Of a stretch of 40,251 bases of DNA, positions 15,779-23,192 are shown one piece after another. Source of the stretch: an uncultured Campylobacterota bacterium (GTDB lineage: Bacteria > Campylobacterota > Campylobacteria > Campylobacterales > Arcobacteraceae). The stretch is from NCBI GenBank assembly GCA_903821805.1, contig CAIJNA010000163.1:1-40251 (forward strand), in the 5' to 3' direction. The notes under the pieces are model-generated. The model was given only the letters and a program-made list of their open reading frames with translations, did no database searches and was not told the origin of the DNA. Within the stretch, counting starts at the first letter, position 1. Every line of letters starts with the position of its first letter. Made by a program: the position numbers and the translations under genes.

Positions 15779-16201
15779 TTTGAAAGCACTTCTAGACTTT
15801 TCAATCTGTTTCAATTCTTCTTCTTCACTCATAAAATATCTATCAACAGTAGCTGTTGGATTTAAAAATAAAATAACATTATCAATATTTACTTGAAATA
15901 TAGAATAGTATGGAACTTGGCAAATAGAACCAAAATTTTGAGCACCAAAACCAGCTTCAAAAGTTAAATATTTATCATGTAATTGTAAACTTTCAAGTGT
16001 ATAATTTGCCAAAGTAAATAATGTGTATTTTGTAAAATTTTTCTTGATTTCATGTGGTATTTCTGGTGTAAAAGTCATTCCAGATATATTCGCAGTTAGT
16101 CCAAATTCTACATTTTTAAACACAAGAAAATCCAATAATTCTTTTAATTGTTGAGATGTTAAATCCTTATATTCTTTACTCTCTATTAAGTTAGTTATCA
16201 T
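15767..16201 (-). CDS. SspB-like protein (possible ClpXP adaptor)
   Basis: This 144-residue protein resembles SspB in its order of elements. A helix comes first (about 17–30), then a strand region leading to LFTLANYTLESLQLHDKYLT. After it come FEAGFGAQNFGSICQVPY, like the RFNARFGG–SVPL core of E. coli SspB, then SIFQV and a FLNP segment. The tail is short, charged and ends in SAFKLNR, loosely like the ClpX-binding end of SspB. If correct, it would deliver ssrA-tagged proteins to ClpXP. This rests on my reading of the sequence pattern, not on an alignment search. The start overlaps pabC (ATGA), so it is in the pabB–pabC operon. Confidence 0.5.
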   Translation of the reverse strand: MITNLIESKEYKDLTSQQLKELLDFLVFKNVEFGLTANISGMTFTPEIPHEIKKNFTKYTLFTLANYTLESLQLHDKYLTFEAGFGAQNFGSICQVPYYSIFQVNIDNVILFLNPTATVDRYFMSEEEELKQIEKSRSAFKLNR

Positions 16202-16782
16202 TTTTGATTCCTTGTTAGATCTATTTTAAAGTTATCTATTATATCAAAATCAATCATAGCATTTAATAATCCGATTTTGTTTGCATTGAGCAACATATCA
16301 ATATCAATATCTTCCTCTAGCAGTAATTCTTCATCAATATATCTCGCCCTTGTTGTACCATGAAGTATTGGTTTTTTTGGTGTCATCCATCTATTTTTGT
16401 ATAGAATTGCAATATTTGCAATAGAAGTATCAGTAACTAGATTATTTTTTACAATAATAATTTCATCGCAATTATCTTTTTTTTGATATAGTTTTTCAAT
16501 ATCATGCCGATCAATATATTTTTTAGAGTACTCGATTGTATCATCGAATACAACTTTAAATGATCTAATTTGTTTTTTGACATATGTGCTGTAATCAATT
16601 TGAATAATATGATTTGAATCATATTGTAACTTACATTTTGTTAGGCATTCTGATGGTGGATAGATATATTCTTCAAGATTGATATTTAGTCCAACAGTCT
16701 TAGCAATCCTTTTTTTGTGATATTCAAGATTGAAAACCTCAAAATCATCACATCTTATTGTCTCAAAGTAAATATTTGTCAT
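16198..16782 (-). CDS. pabC: Short class IV aminotransferase, likely 4-amino-4-deoxychorismate lyase
   Basis: This 194-residue PLP enzyme is of the BCAT/D-amino-acid fold. The PLP Lys is probably in YSKKYIDR near residue 88. The substrate and phosphate loop is NNLVTDTSIANI (about 114–125), followed by WMTPKKPILHGTTRARYI. It is shorter than E. coli PabC (about 269 residues), as I recall is common in this phylum. Its start overlaps the stop of pabB by the ATGA arrangement, which supports the lyase step yielding p-aminobenzoate for folate. Confidence 0.82.
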   Translation of the reverse strand: MTNIYFETIRCDDFEVFNLEYHKKRIAKTVGLNINLEEYIYPPSECLTKCKLQYDSNHIIQIDYSTYVKKQIRSFKVVFDDTIEYSKKYIDRHDIEKLYQKKDNCDEIIIVKNNLVTDTSIANIAILYKNRWMTPKKPILHGTTRARYIDEELLLEEDIDIDMLLNANKIGLLNAMIDFDIIDNFKIDLTRNQK

Positions 16783-17738
16783 GGTATATAAACCTTTTCA
16801 ATCATTTCATTGTATTCATTATTGATATCACTGTCAAGTGTTATTCCACCACCACTTTTATAAATATATTGATTCTTATTGTTTGTATTATTTTTCTTTC
16901 TTTCTATAAATCTTATGAGCACTGCAGTATCCAAGCTTGTTCCGTCATATATCCCCCAAATGCCAGTGAAAAAACCACGATCATATTTTTCTATTTCATG
17001 TATAATTTCAACAGTTTTTCGTTTTGGTGTCCCAGTTATGCTTCCAGCCGGGAGTAAATTCACTAAAATATCCCCAATAGTTTCGTGCCAATTGTTAGCA
17101 AGCTCACCAGATATTTTTGAACTAACTTGGAGGAGTTTATTTTCTCCAGCCTTAATTGTTTCTACATATCTGAATTCATCAACTTTAACATTTTTAGAAA
17201 CAATATTGAGATCATTTCTCAGTAGATCAACGATCATTGTGTGTTCAGCTAATTCTTTTTGATCATTTAATATTTTTTCATGTGCATCTTCAACTTTTGA
17301 ATTTATTGTCCCTTTCATTGGGAATGTATATATTTTATTGTTTGAAATTTTAATAAATGTTTCAGGTGAAAATGATACAAATTTATTCTTGTAATATATT
17401 TTATATTTCGCGGAAGAATGCTCATAAATTTCTAAAAGTGAGTTTTTTGATTTGATATTTGTTTTTGTTGTTAAATTCAAAAGGTATGTGTTGCCTTCTT
17501 GTATTTGAGAAATTACTTTGTTAAATTTCTTTTTATAGGTTTGAAACGTTAAGTGTTTTTTTGAAATAAATATTTTATGATTTTGGTGTGTATTTTTAGA
17601 TTCATTGATAGAATATCTTATTGTTTTTGGTAGCTTGTCTAATGGAATAACATCCCAAGCTTTTAAATCATAGCTTATGCAAAAGAAGAATGGTTTTTTG
17701 GTGTTTCCAAAAGAGTTGAGAGTTGATATCAAATTCAA
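16779..17738 (-). CDS. pabB: Aminodeoxychorismate synthase component I
   Basis: These 319 residues form a chorismate-binding enzyme lacking most of the N-terminal region of longer homologues. Key motifs are GNTYLLNLT, PMKGTI (the PabB-type Lys motif), HTMIVDLLRNDL, LLPAGSITGTPK and SGGGITLDSD. It aminates chorismate, with ammonia normally supplied by PabA, which is not seen here. The start is TTG at 17738, preceded by AGGTAG on the minus strand. No in-frame ATG gives a better N-terminus. A TATAAT lies 22 bases upstream. Confidence 0.9.
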   Translation of the reverse strand: MNLISTLNSFGNTKKPFFFCISYDLKAWDVIPLDKLPKTIRYSINESKNTHQNHKIFISKKHLTFQTYKKKFNKVISQIQEGNTYLLNLTTKTNIKSKNSLLEIYEHSSAKYKIYYKNKFVSFSPETFIKISNNKIYTFPMKGTINSKVEDAHEKILNDQKELAEHTMIVDLLRNDLNIVSKNVKVDEFRYVETIKAGENKLLQVSSKISGELANNWHETIGDILVNLLPAGSITGTPKRKTVEIIHEIEKYDRGFFTGIWGIYDGTSLDTAVLIRFIERKKNNTNNKNQYIYKSGGGITLDSDINNEYNEMIEKVYIP

Positions 17739-17759
17739 TTTACTACCTAATTTTTTCGG

Positions 17760-17765
17760 ATTATA
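17760..17765 (-). promoter_or_regulatory. -10 box of the pabB operon
   Basis: TATAAT on the minus strand lies 21 bases before the TTG start of pabB. It would drive pabB, pabC and the SspB-like gene. The place of a -35 box is occupied by one copy of a 10-base tandem repeat. Confidence 0.5.
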
Positions 17766-17770
17766 TATCG

Positions 17771-17802
17771 AATAGCTTTTAATTATTATTAATAGCTTTT
17801 AA
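17771..17802. repeat. Two direct repeats spaced 20 bases apart in the pabB–nuoA gap
   Basis: AATAGCTTTTAA occurs at 17771–17782 and again at 17791–17802. The 20-base period is about two helical turns, so a protein could bind both copies on one DNA face. The pair lies 6 bases upstream of the pabB -10 box and also on the far side of the nuo promoter. The repeat is seen; a binding role is inferred. Confidence 0.5.
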
Positions 17803-17812
17803 AAAAGTGGAG

Positions 17813-17829
17813 TGTAACTTTAGGTTACA
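17813..17829. promoter_or_regulatory. Palindromic operator candidate upstream of nuoA
   Basis: TGTAAC-TTTAG-GTTACA is a perfect 6-bp inverted repeat with a 5-base centre. If TACAAT at 17844–17849 is the nuo -10 box, the palindrome covers the -35 region, fitting a repressor or class II activator. The core does not match FNR, Fur or NikR sites that I know. Confidence 0.5.
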
Positions 17830-17843
17830 AAGAAATATTTGAG

Positions 17844-17849
17844 TACAAT
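17844..17849 (+). promoter_or_regulatory. Possible -10 box of the nuo operon
   Basis: TACAAT is a candidate -10 element. It would give a 5' untranslated leader of about 105 bases that contains the hairpin at 17899–17919. GATAAT at 17912–17917 is an alternative. The choice is uncertain. Confidence 0.3.
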
Positions 17850-17898
17850 TGCTATTTTTAAAAGTAAGAAAAGATTTAATGACATTTTGCTAATATCG

Positions 17899-17919
17899 AG
17901 ATTATTTATTTGATAATCT
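17899..17919 (+). repeat. Hairpin-forming inverted repeat in the nuoA leader
   Basis: AGATTAT, a 7-base loop and ATAATCT form a perfect 7-bp stem 40 bases before the nuoA ATG. It has no following T run, so it is not a terminator. It may be a protein-binding palindrome or an RNA element, or it may be chance in AT-rich DNA. Confidence 0.35.
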
Positions 17920-17959
17920 AAAATAGAGAATTTTTGAGTTAATTATAGGGGGAGAAAAT

Positions 17960-18349
17960 ATGGAACATATGGATTTTGCGCATCCTTACTTTGGAGCATT
18001 TGTAATGTTTGTTGTTACATTTGTCGCATTTACTGCAACTACTATGGCATCAAGGTTTATTAGTAGAAAGCTTGCAAGACTTGATACAGAAAAATTGAAA
18101 TGTACTATTTACGAGTGTGGACCAGAGGTAACAAAGCAGCCAAATACAATATCGGTTCAGTTTTATTTGATGGCATTATTATTTATACTTTTTGATGTAG
18201 AGATTATATTTATGTTCCCTTGGGCTGTAGATTTCAAGGTTCTTGGTATGTTTGGTTTTATTGAAATGATTTTATTTATCGTATTGCTTACAATTGGGTT
18301 TGTATATGCATGGAAAAAAGGAGCTTTAGAATGGCACAGCATGAAGTAA
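17960..18349 (+). CDS. nuoA: NADH-quinone oxidoreductase subunit A
   Basis: This 129-residue protein has three membrane helices. The conserved loop KCTIYECGPEV follows the first helix (about residues 47–57), and QFYLMALLFILFDVEIIFMFPW is at about 67–88. NuoA lies at the junction of the membrane and peripheral arms of complex I. GGGGGAG precedes the ATG, a strong ribosome-binding site that fits the first gene of a highly expressed operon. The end overlaps nuoB by 19 bases. Confidence 0.97.
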   Translation: MEHMDFAHPYFGAFVMFVVTFVAFTATTMASRFISRKLARLDTEKLKCTIYECGPEVTKQPNTISVQFYLMALLFILFDVEIIFMFPWAVDFKVLGMFGFIEMILFIVLLTIGFVYAWKKGALEWHSMK

Positions 18350-18840
18350 AATATTTATCAAATGGCGGTGCTCCTATAGCACTTACGACTGTCGATAAGT
18401 TAGTAAATTTTGGAAGAAGTAATTCACTTTGGCCTATGACATATGGTTTAGCATGTTGTGCTATTGAAATGATGGCAACAGGTGCTTCGAGATTTGACTT
18501 TGATAGATTTGGTACTATTTTTAGAGCAAGTCCAAGACAATCTGATGTGCTTGTTATAGCTGGAACTCTTACAAAAAAACATGCAGAGTTTTTAAGAAGA
18601 CTTTATGATCAAATGCCAGATCCTAAATGGGTAATTAGTATGGGGAGTTGTGCTAACACTGGTGGAATGTTTAATACATATGCAACTGTTCAGGGCGCAG
18701 ATAGAGTTATTCCTGTTGATATCTATCTTCCAGGATGTGCACCAAGACCTGAAACATTACAATTTGCACTTATGATGCTACAAAAGAAAATTAGAAGCCA
18801 ACCATGTAGTTTGGCGCAAAAAGCAAAAAGGTTAATCTAA
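18331..18840 (+). CDS. nuoB: NADH-quinone oxidoreductase subunit B
   Basis: This subunit carries cluster N2, the last iron-sulfur centre before quinone. Cysteines appear in YGLACCAIEMM, SMGSCANTGG and LPGCAPRPE, all intact. I start it at 18331 (MAQHEVKY), giving 169 residues, because AGGAG lies at the right distance and homologues begin this way. An in-frame ATG at 18310 lies deeper inside nuoA and lacks support. The stop overlaps the nuoC start by one base. Confidence 0.97.
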   Translation: MAQHEVKYLSNGGAPIALTTVDKLVNFGRSNSLWPMTYGLACCAIEMMATGASRFDFDRFGTIFRASPRQSDVLVIAGTLTKKHAEFLRRLYDQMPDPKWVISMGSCANTGGMFNTYATVQGADRVIPVDIYLPGCAPRPETLQFALMMLQKKIRSQPCSLAQKAKRLI

Positions 18841-19661
18841 TGAGAGCTTATCAACCAAAAGACAATGTACAAAAAAAATCATATTACAACGATAGATTTT
18901 ATGTTACACCAACACTAGCAAGAAAATCAGTTTATGATGATTCAGTTTTTAGTAACGATTATTTAAGTTTAACAAAGAAAGTAACAGTAAATGATGTTTA
19001 TCTAGAACTTGATCATTTGGTTCTATGGATAAATCCTGAAGATAACATTTCAGCAATTAAGCATGCAAAAGAAATATTAGCTTATGATTTTTTAGTTGAA
19101 CTTAGTGCAATTGATTATGTGGCAACAAAAGGTGGATTTGAAATTTTTTATGAAATGTTATCAACTTCTAAAAGAAAAAGACTTAGAATTAAGACTTTTA
19201 TTAAAGAAGGAACAGCAATTGAGTCTGTGAATCCGTTATTTAGAATGGCAGACTGGAGTGAGCGTGAAATGTTCGATATGTTTGGAATAGTTGCAAATAA
19301 TCATCCATATATGAAAAGAATTCTTATGCCAGAAGATTGGCATGGGCACCCACTTTTAAAAACTTATCCACTTCATGGTGATGAGGCTGCAAGATGGTAC
19401 GAAGTCGATAAAATTTTTGGACGAGAGGCTAGAGAAACTATAGGTGAAGAGCAAAGAGATTCTGCAGCTATAGATAGATATGACACAACAAGATTCTCAA
19501 GACTTGGACACGAAGTTCCATTTGGAACTGACATTAGAGATGGTAAAGAACCAGATACCCCTGTTAGATATCAAGAAGATGGAGGAATTAAAATCTTCGG
19601 AATACCTCTTGTTACACCATTTGATGAGATAGAAACTAAAAATTTAAAAGAGAGAAGATAA
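18840..19661 (+). CDS. nuoC: NADH-quinone oxidoreductase subunit C
   Basis: This 273-residue subunit of the peripheral arm has the family block WSEREMFDMFGI near residues 139–150, then NHPYMKRILMPEDWHGHPLLKTYPL. N- and C-terminal extensions make it longer than the isolated NuoC domain. It is separate from NuoD, unlike the E. coli NuoCD fusion. Its start overlaps the nuoB stop by one base, and nuoD begins one base after its own stop. Confidence 0.96.
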   Translation: MRAYQPKDNVQKKSYYNDRFYVTPTLARKSVYDDSVFSNDYLSLTKKVTVNDVYLELDHLVLWINPEDNISAIKHAKEILAYDFLVELSAIDYVATKGGFEIFYEMLSTSKRKRLRIKTFIKEGTAIESVNPLFRMADWSEREMFDMFGIVANNHPYMKRILMPEDWHGHPLLKTYPLHGDEAARWYEVDKIFGREARETIGEEQRDSAAIDRYDTTRFSRLGHEVPFGTDIRDGKEPDTPVRYQEDGGIKIFGIPLVTPFDEIETKNLKERR

Positions 19662-19662
19662 C

Positions 19663-20889
19663 ATGCAACAAACAAATAGATTAAAACCTTTTTTTGAAAA
19701 TATAGCATTTGACAGAGAAGACAATACTATGGTTGTAAACTTTGGTCCTCAGCATCCATCAGCACATGGACAGCTTCGACTTATTCTTGAGCTTCAAGGA
19801 GAAGAAGTTGTAAAAGCCCATCCAGACGTTGGATACCTTCATAGGGGTATGGAAAAAATGGGTGAAAACATGATTTATAACGAATTTTTGCCTACAACAG
19901 ACAGAATGGATTATATAGCAGCGACTTCAAATAATTATGGATATGCACTGGCAGTTGAAAAACTTTTAGGTATTGAGGCGCCAAGAAGAGCTGAAGTTAT
20001 AAGAACTATGTTGCTTGAAATAAATAGAATTATTTCTCACTTGTTTTGGCTTGCAACACATGCACTAGATGTTGGTGCAATGTCAGTATTTCTTTATGCA
20101 TTTAGAGAAAGAGAATTCGCGATGGATTTAATGGAAGATTATTGTGGAGCTAGACTTACTCATAGTAGCGTTAGAATAGGTGGTGTTCCATTAGATTTAC
20201 CAAAAAATTGGATTGAAGATTTAGAAAAATTTATGGTAGTTCTTGATGAGCAAATCAAAATTTATGAGGGCCTTCTAACAACAAATAGAATCTGGAGAAT
20301 GAGACTAGAAAATATTGGTGTTATTCCAACAGAAATGGCGAAGTCTTGGGGATGTACAGGATTAGTACTTAGAGGAAGTGGTGTTCAATGGGACTTAAGA
20401 AAAGAGATGCCTTACGGACTTTATCCAGAATTAGAATTTGATGTTCCGTTCTCTGATACTTGTGACAGCTATGGAAGATATAAACTTCATATGGAAGAGA
20501 TGTACCAATCTATGAGAATTTTAAAACAATTAATTCCTATGTATCACGAAAGTGAATCTAAATTAATGGCTCATGCTCCTCAGTATATTTCATCTTCAAA
20601 AGAAGAAATGATGACTCAAAATTATTCACTAATGCAACACTTTGTTCTTGTGACTCAAGGTATGAGACCACCAGTCGGAGAAGTTTATGTTGCTACAGAA
20701 TCACCAAAAGGTGAATTGGGTTATTACATTGTAAGTGATGGAAGTCCTTATCCATACAGAATGAAATTAAGAGCACCAAGCTTCTGGCATACAGGAATAT
20801 TGCAAGATCTACTTCCAGGGCATCAGCTTGCCGATGTTGTTACTATTATTGGTAACCTTAATATAGTTTTCGGCGAAATAGATAGATAA
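19663..20889 (+). CDS. nuoD: NADH-quinone oxidoreductase subunit D
   Basis: This 408-residue 49-kDa-type subunit forms the quinone site together with NuoB. The loop FGPQHPSAHGQLR is at residues 27–39. HPDVGYLHRGMEKM follows, then TTDRMDYIA, and the C-terminal GEIDR end is conserved. All expected motifs are present, so the quinone-reducing part of this complex looks ordinary, in contrast with its electron-input part. Confidence 0.98.
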   Translation: MQQTNRLKPFFENIAFDREDNTMVVNFGPQHPSAHGQLRLILELQGEEVVKAHPDVGYLHRGMEKMGENMIYNEFLPTTDRMDYIAATSNNYGYALAVEKLLGIEAPRRAEVIRTMLLEINRIISHLFWLATHALDVGAMSVFLYAFREREFAMDLMEDYCGARLTHSSVRIGGVPLDLPKNWIEDLEKFMVVLDEQIKIYEGLLTTNRIWRMRLENIGVIPTEMAKSWGCTGLVLRGSGVQWDLRKEMPYGLYPELEFDVPFSDTCDSYGRYKLHMEEMYQSMRILKQLIPMYHESESKLMAHAPQYISSSKEEMMTQNYSLMQHFVLVTQGMRPPVGEVYVATESPKGELGYYIVSDGSPYPYRMKLRAPSFWHTGILQDLLPGHQLADVVTIIGNLNIVFGEIDR

Positions 20890-20901
20890 TTAGGGGTTAA
20901 A

Positions 20902-21168
20902 ATGAAAAGATATGATTTAAGAGAACACGGAAATAGTTTTATCCCTAGACTTACTGAGCTTATGAATAACGAAATAGTTGAAGATGAGAATGGCATATTT
21001 TTATTCGAGATTGGGGATTTTTCTCCAATTCAAGAAGTTTCGGATGTAGTTAAAGCAAATAATTGGACATTAATGAATTCAATCAAATTCAATGAAGTTG
21101 ATTGGACTGTTGTTATTAAAAAAACGCAAGACCAATCTCTTATTGTAGAGACTTCTGAAGAAGAATAG
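20902..21168 (+). CDS. Small protein in the nuoE position, lacking cysteines
   Basis: This 88-residue protein sits exactly where nuoE is expected, between nuoD and the nuoF-like gene. It has no cysteine and cannot bind the NuoE [2Fe-2S] cluster N1a. The sequence suggests an alpha/beta fold (EIVEDENGIFLFEIGDF, then WTLMNSIKFNEVDWTVVI) with an acidic tail. Campylobacter and Helicobacter also carry small non-homologous or strongly diverged proteins here, and in C. jejuni these have been tied to flavodoxin as electron donor. A strong AGGGG ribosome-binding site precedes the ATG. A structural role or donor-docking role is inferred. Confidence 0.75.
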   Translation: MKRYDLREHGNSFIPRLTELMNNEIVEDENGIFLFEIGDFSPIQEVSDVVKANNWTLMNSIKFNEVDWTVVIKKTQDQSLIVETSEEE

Positions 21169-21176
21169 GAAATATT

Positions 21177-23192
21177 GTGAGCAAAGTATATTTTTCAACT
21201 TGGCAAGGAGAGATTGTAGACAATAGAGGCGCTGCATCTATTGAAGATTGGAAAGAATCATCTGCGAAATTGCCAATGGAGTATGATAAAGATAATCATA
21301 CGAAAGCGTTTGTTGGTTGGGATGGATTTGCACTTTTTACAGCTGATGTTGATGTTGTAAAATTAGCAGTTAATTATGCAAAACAATATCAAGAATATAG
21401 TGAAATGTGTGGAAGATGTGCACCTGGAAGATGGGGTGGACGAATACTTTATGATATGTTGGACAAAATCGCAAGGGGTGAAGGTGAGCATAGTGATCTT
21501 GCGCATCTGAATGAAATAAGTGACACTATGATGGTAACTAGCAAGTGTGAAATTGGGAAAACTGTTCCGGTTCCAATCTTGCAAATGATTAAATATTTTA
21601 ACAATGAATTTAAAAGACTAATTGATACAAAAACAGCTTCACCTTGGTATAACATAGATGATGAAAGATATATTGCAAATATAACTGCACCATGTACTGA
21701 CATGTGTCCTGCACATATTGATATTCCTGCATATATTGAGGGCGTAAGAGATCTGGATTTTAGTGCAACATTGAGTGCAACTAGAGATCATATGCCATTA
21801 GCTCATACATGTGGAAGAGTTTGTCCTCATCCATGTGAAACTGCTTGCAGAAGATCAAATCTCGATGAGCCTATATCTATTATGGAGCTTAAGCGAATAG
21901 GTGCTGATTATGAAACAGATCATAAGCTTGATTGGATTCATCCCTCAAAACCTCAAAAACCTAGAAATGATGGTAAAAAAGTTGCTATTATAGGAGCTGG
22001 ACCAGCTGGACTTACAGCAGCTTACTATTTGGGATTACAAGGAATTAATGTAACAATTTTTGAAGAACTACCAGTTCTTGGTGGTGAAGTTACTGTTGGT
22101 GTTCCAGAATATCGTATGCCATTTGATAAGTATAACGAAGACATCAAGTTGATAACTGAATTAGAAACAGTTGAGGTTATAGCTAACCATAGAGTTACAG
22201 CTGAAAGATTAAAAGAGATTGAAGCAGACTATGATGCTACACTTCTTGGATTTGGCGCTAGACTTTCAAAAGCAATTAGATGTGAAAATGAAAATCCAAA
22301 TCATGAAGGCTATTGGGGAGCTATCGCAATGCTTGATAAAGTTAATCTTTGGACAAAATTTCAAATTGGCAGCCCAGCTTCGAATGAATTAAAAGACAAA
22401 ACTGTTGTTTGTGTTGGTGGTGGATTTACTTCAATGGATGTTGTAAGATGTAGTATTAGAGAAGGTGCTAAAAGAGTTGTAATGCTTTATCGAAGAGATG
22501 AAAAAACAATTATTAAAAACACTACACTTGAGGAATATACTGAAGCTGTTGAAGAAGGTGTTGAGTTCGTTTTTCATAGCGCGATCGATACAATTAGGGA
22601 TGAAAATGGTGTAATTAAATCACTATTAGTAAATCAATACGAGCTTGTTCCAGATCCAAATGGAGGAAGAGCTGAGCTTGTAAAAAGAGATGATGGGGAT
22701 TTTGAAATTGAATGCGACTATTTAATTCCAGCAGTTTCTCAAAGTTCAGATTTGCAGATTCTTCCAAAAGAATGGGAGTTAACAATGACATCATGGGGAA
22801 CTTTACAGACTAATGGTAAAGACTTCATGACAAGTAGACCTGGACTGTTTGCAGCAGGTGATTGTGAATACGGACCTATGACTATTGTTAATGCGGTTGG
22901 ACAAGCAAGACGAGCAGCATCTGTTATCAGTAGATATATTTACGATGGTAAAGTGACTCTAACTGATGAAGAGATCATGGAAGACCATATGAATAAGTTA
23001 AAAGTGTATAACAAAAAAGAAAAAATCACAGGTTGGATGGCAGGACTTCCAAGGGAAGTTAGTGAAAAAGCACCAACTGAAATTAGAAAACACAATAATA
23101 TGGAAGTAAATTTTGGTTTCACTGCAGAAGAAGCGCAAGCAGAAGCCGAAAGATGCATGAGATGTTATTACCTTGGGATGGTGGCCATATGA
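21177..23192 (+). CDS. Fusion of NuoF C-terminal FeS domain with a GltD/PreT-like flavoprotein
   Basis: This 671-residue protein has no FMN/NADH domain of true NuoF. Residues about 70–150 match the NuoF C-terminal iron-sulfur domain (MCGRCAPGR with C78 and C81, and C124 downstream). Residues 170–590 match glutamate-synthase small chains. They contain Cys-rich segments (C173, C177, C212, C216, C220, C224), the FAD motif GAGPAG (273–278) and a nucleotide-binding GGGFTSMD (414–421). The domain ends with a GLFAAGDCEYGP FAD motif. A further CMRC pair (C660, C663) lies at the C-terminus. It should hand electrons from NAD(P)H, or another donor, to NuoG. The start is GTG at 21177 after AGGA. Its stop overlaps nuoG (ATGA). 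Confidence 0.88.
   Translation: MSKVYFSTWQGEIVDNRGAASIEDWKESSAKLPMEYDKDNHTKAFVGWDGFALFTADVDVVKLAVNYAKQYQEYSEMCGRCAPGRWGGRILYDMLDKIARGEGEHSDLAHLNEISDTMMVTSKCEIGKTVPVPILQMIKYFNNEFKRLIDTKTASPWYNIDDERYIANITAPCTDMCPAHIDIPAYIEGVRDLDFSATLSATRDHMPLAHTCGRVCPHPCETACRRSNLDEPISIMELKRIGADYETDHKLDWIHPSKPQKPRNDGKKVAIIGAGPAGLTAAYYLGLQGINVTIFEELPVLGGEVTVGVPEYRMPFDKYNEDIKLITELETVEVIANHRVTAERLKEIEADYDATLLGFGARLSKAIRCENENPNHEGYWGAIAMLDKVNLWTKFQIGSPASNELKDKTVVCVGGGFTSMDVVRCSIREGAKRVVMLYRRDEKTIIKNTTLEEYTEAVEEGVEFVFHSAIDTIRDENGVIKSLLVNQYELVPDPNGGRAELVKRDDGDFEIECDYLIPAVSQSSDLQILPKEWELTMTSWGTLQTNGKDFMTSRPGLFAAGDCEYGPMTIVNAVGQARRAASVISRYIYDGKVTLTDEEIMEDHMNKLKVYNKKEKITGWMAGLPREVSEKAPTEIRKHNNMEVNFGFTAEEAQAEAERCMRCYYLGMVAI

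Noticed and set aside
18310..18330. Longer nuoB start at the upstream ATG
   Set aside because: The extra seven residues are unlike NuoB proteins, and the AGGAG site is correctly placed for 18331.
23153..23188. Longer start of the first nuoG
   Set aside because: The extra 12 residues overlap the previous gene and do not resemble NuoG. The ATGA overlap at 23189 fits the operon.
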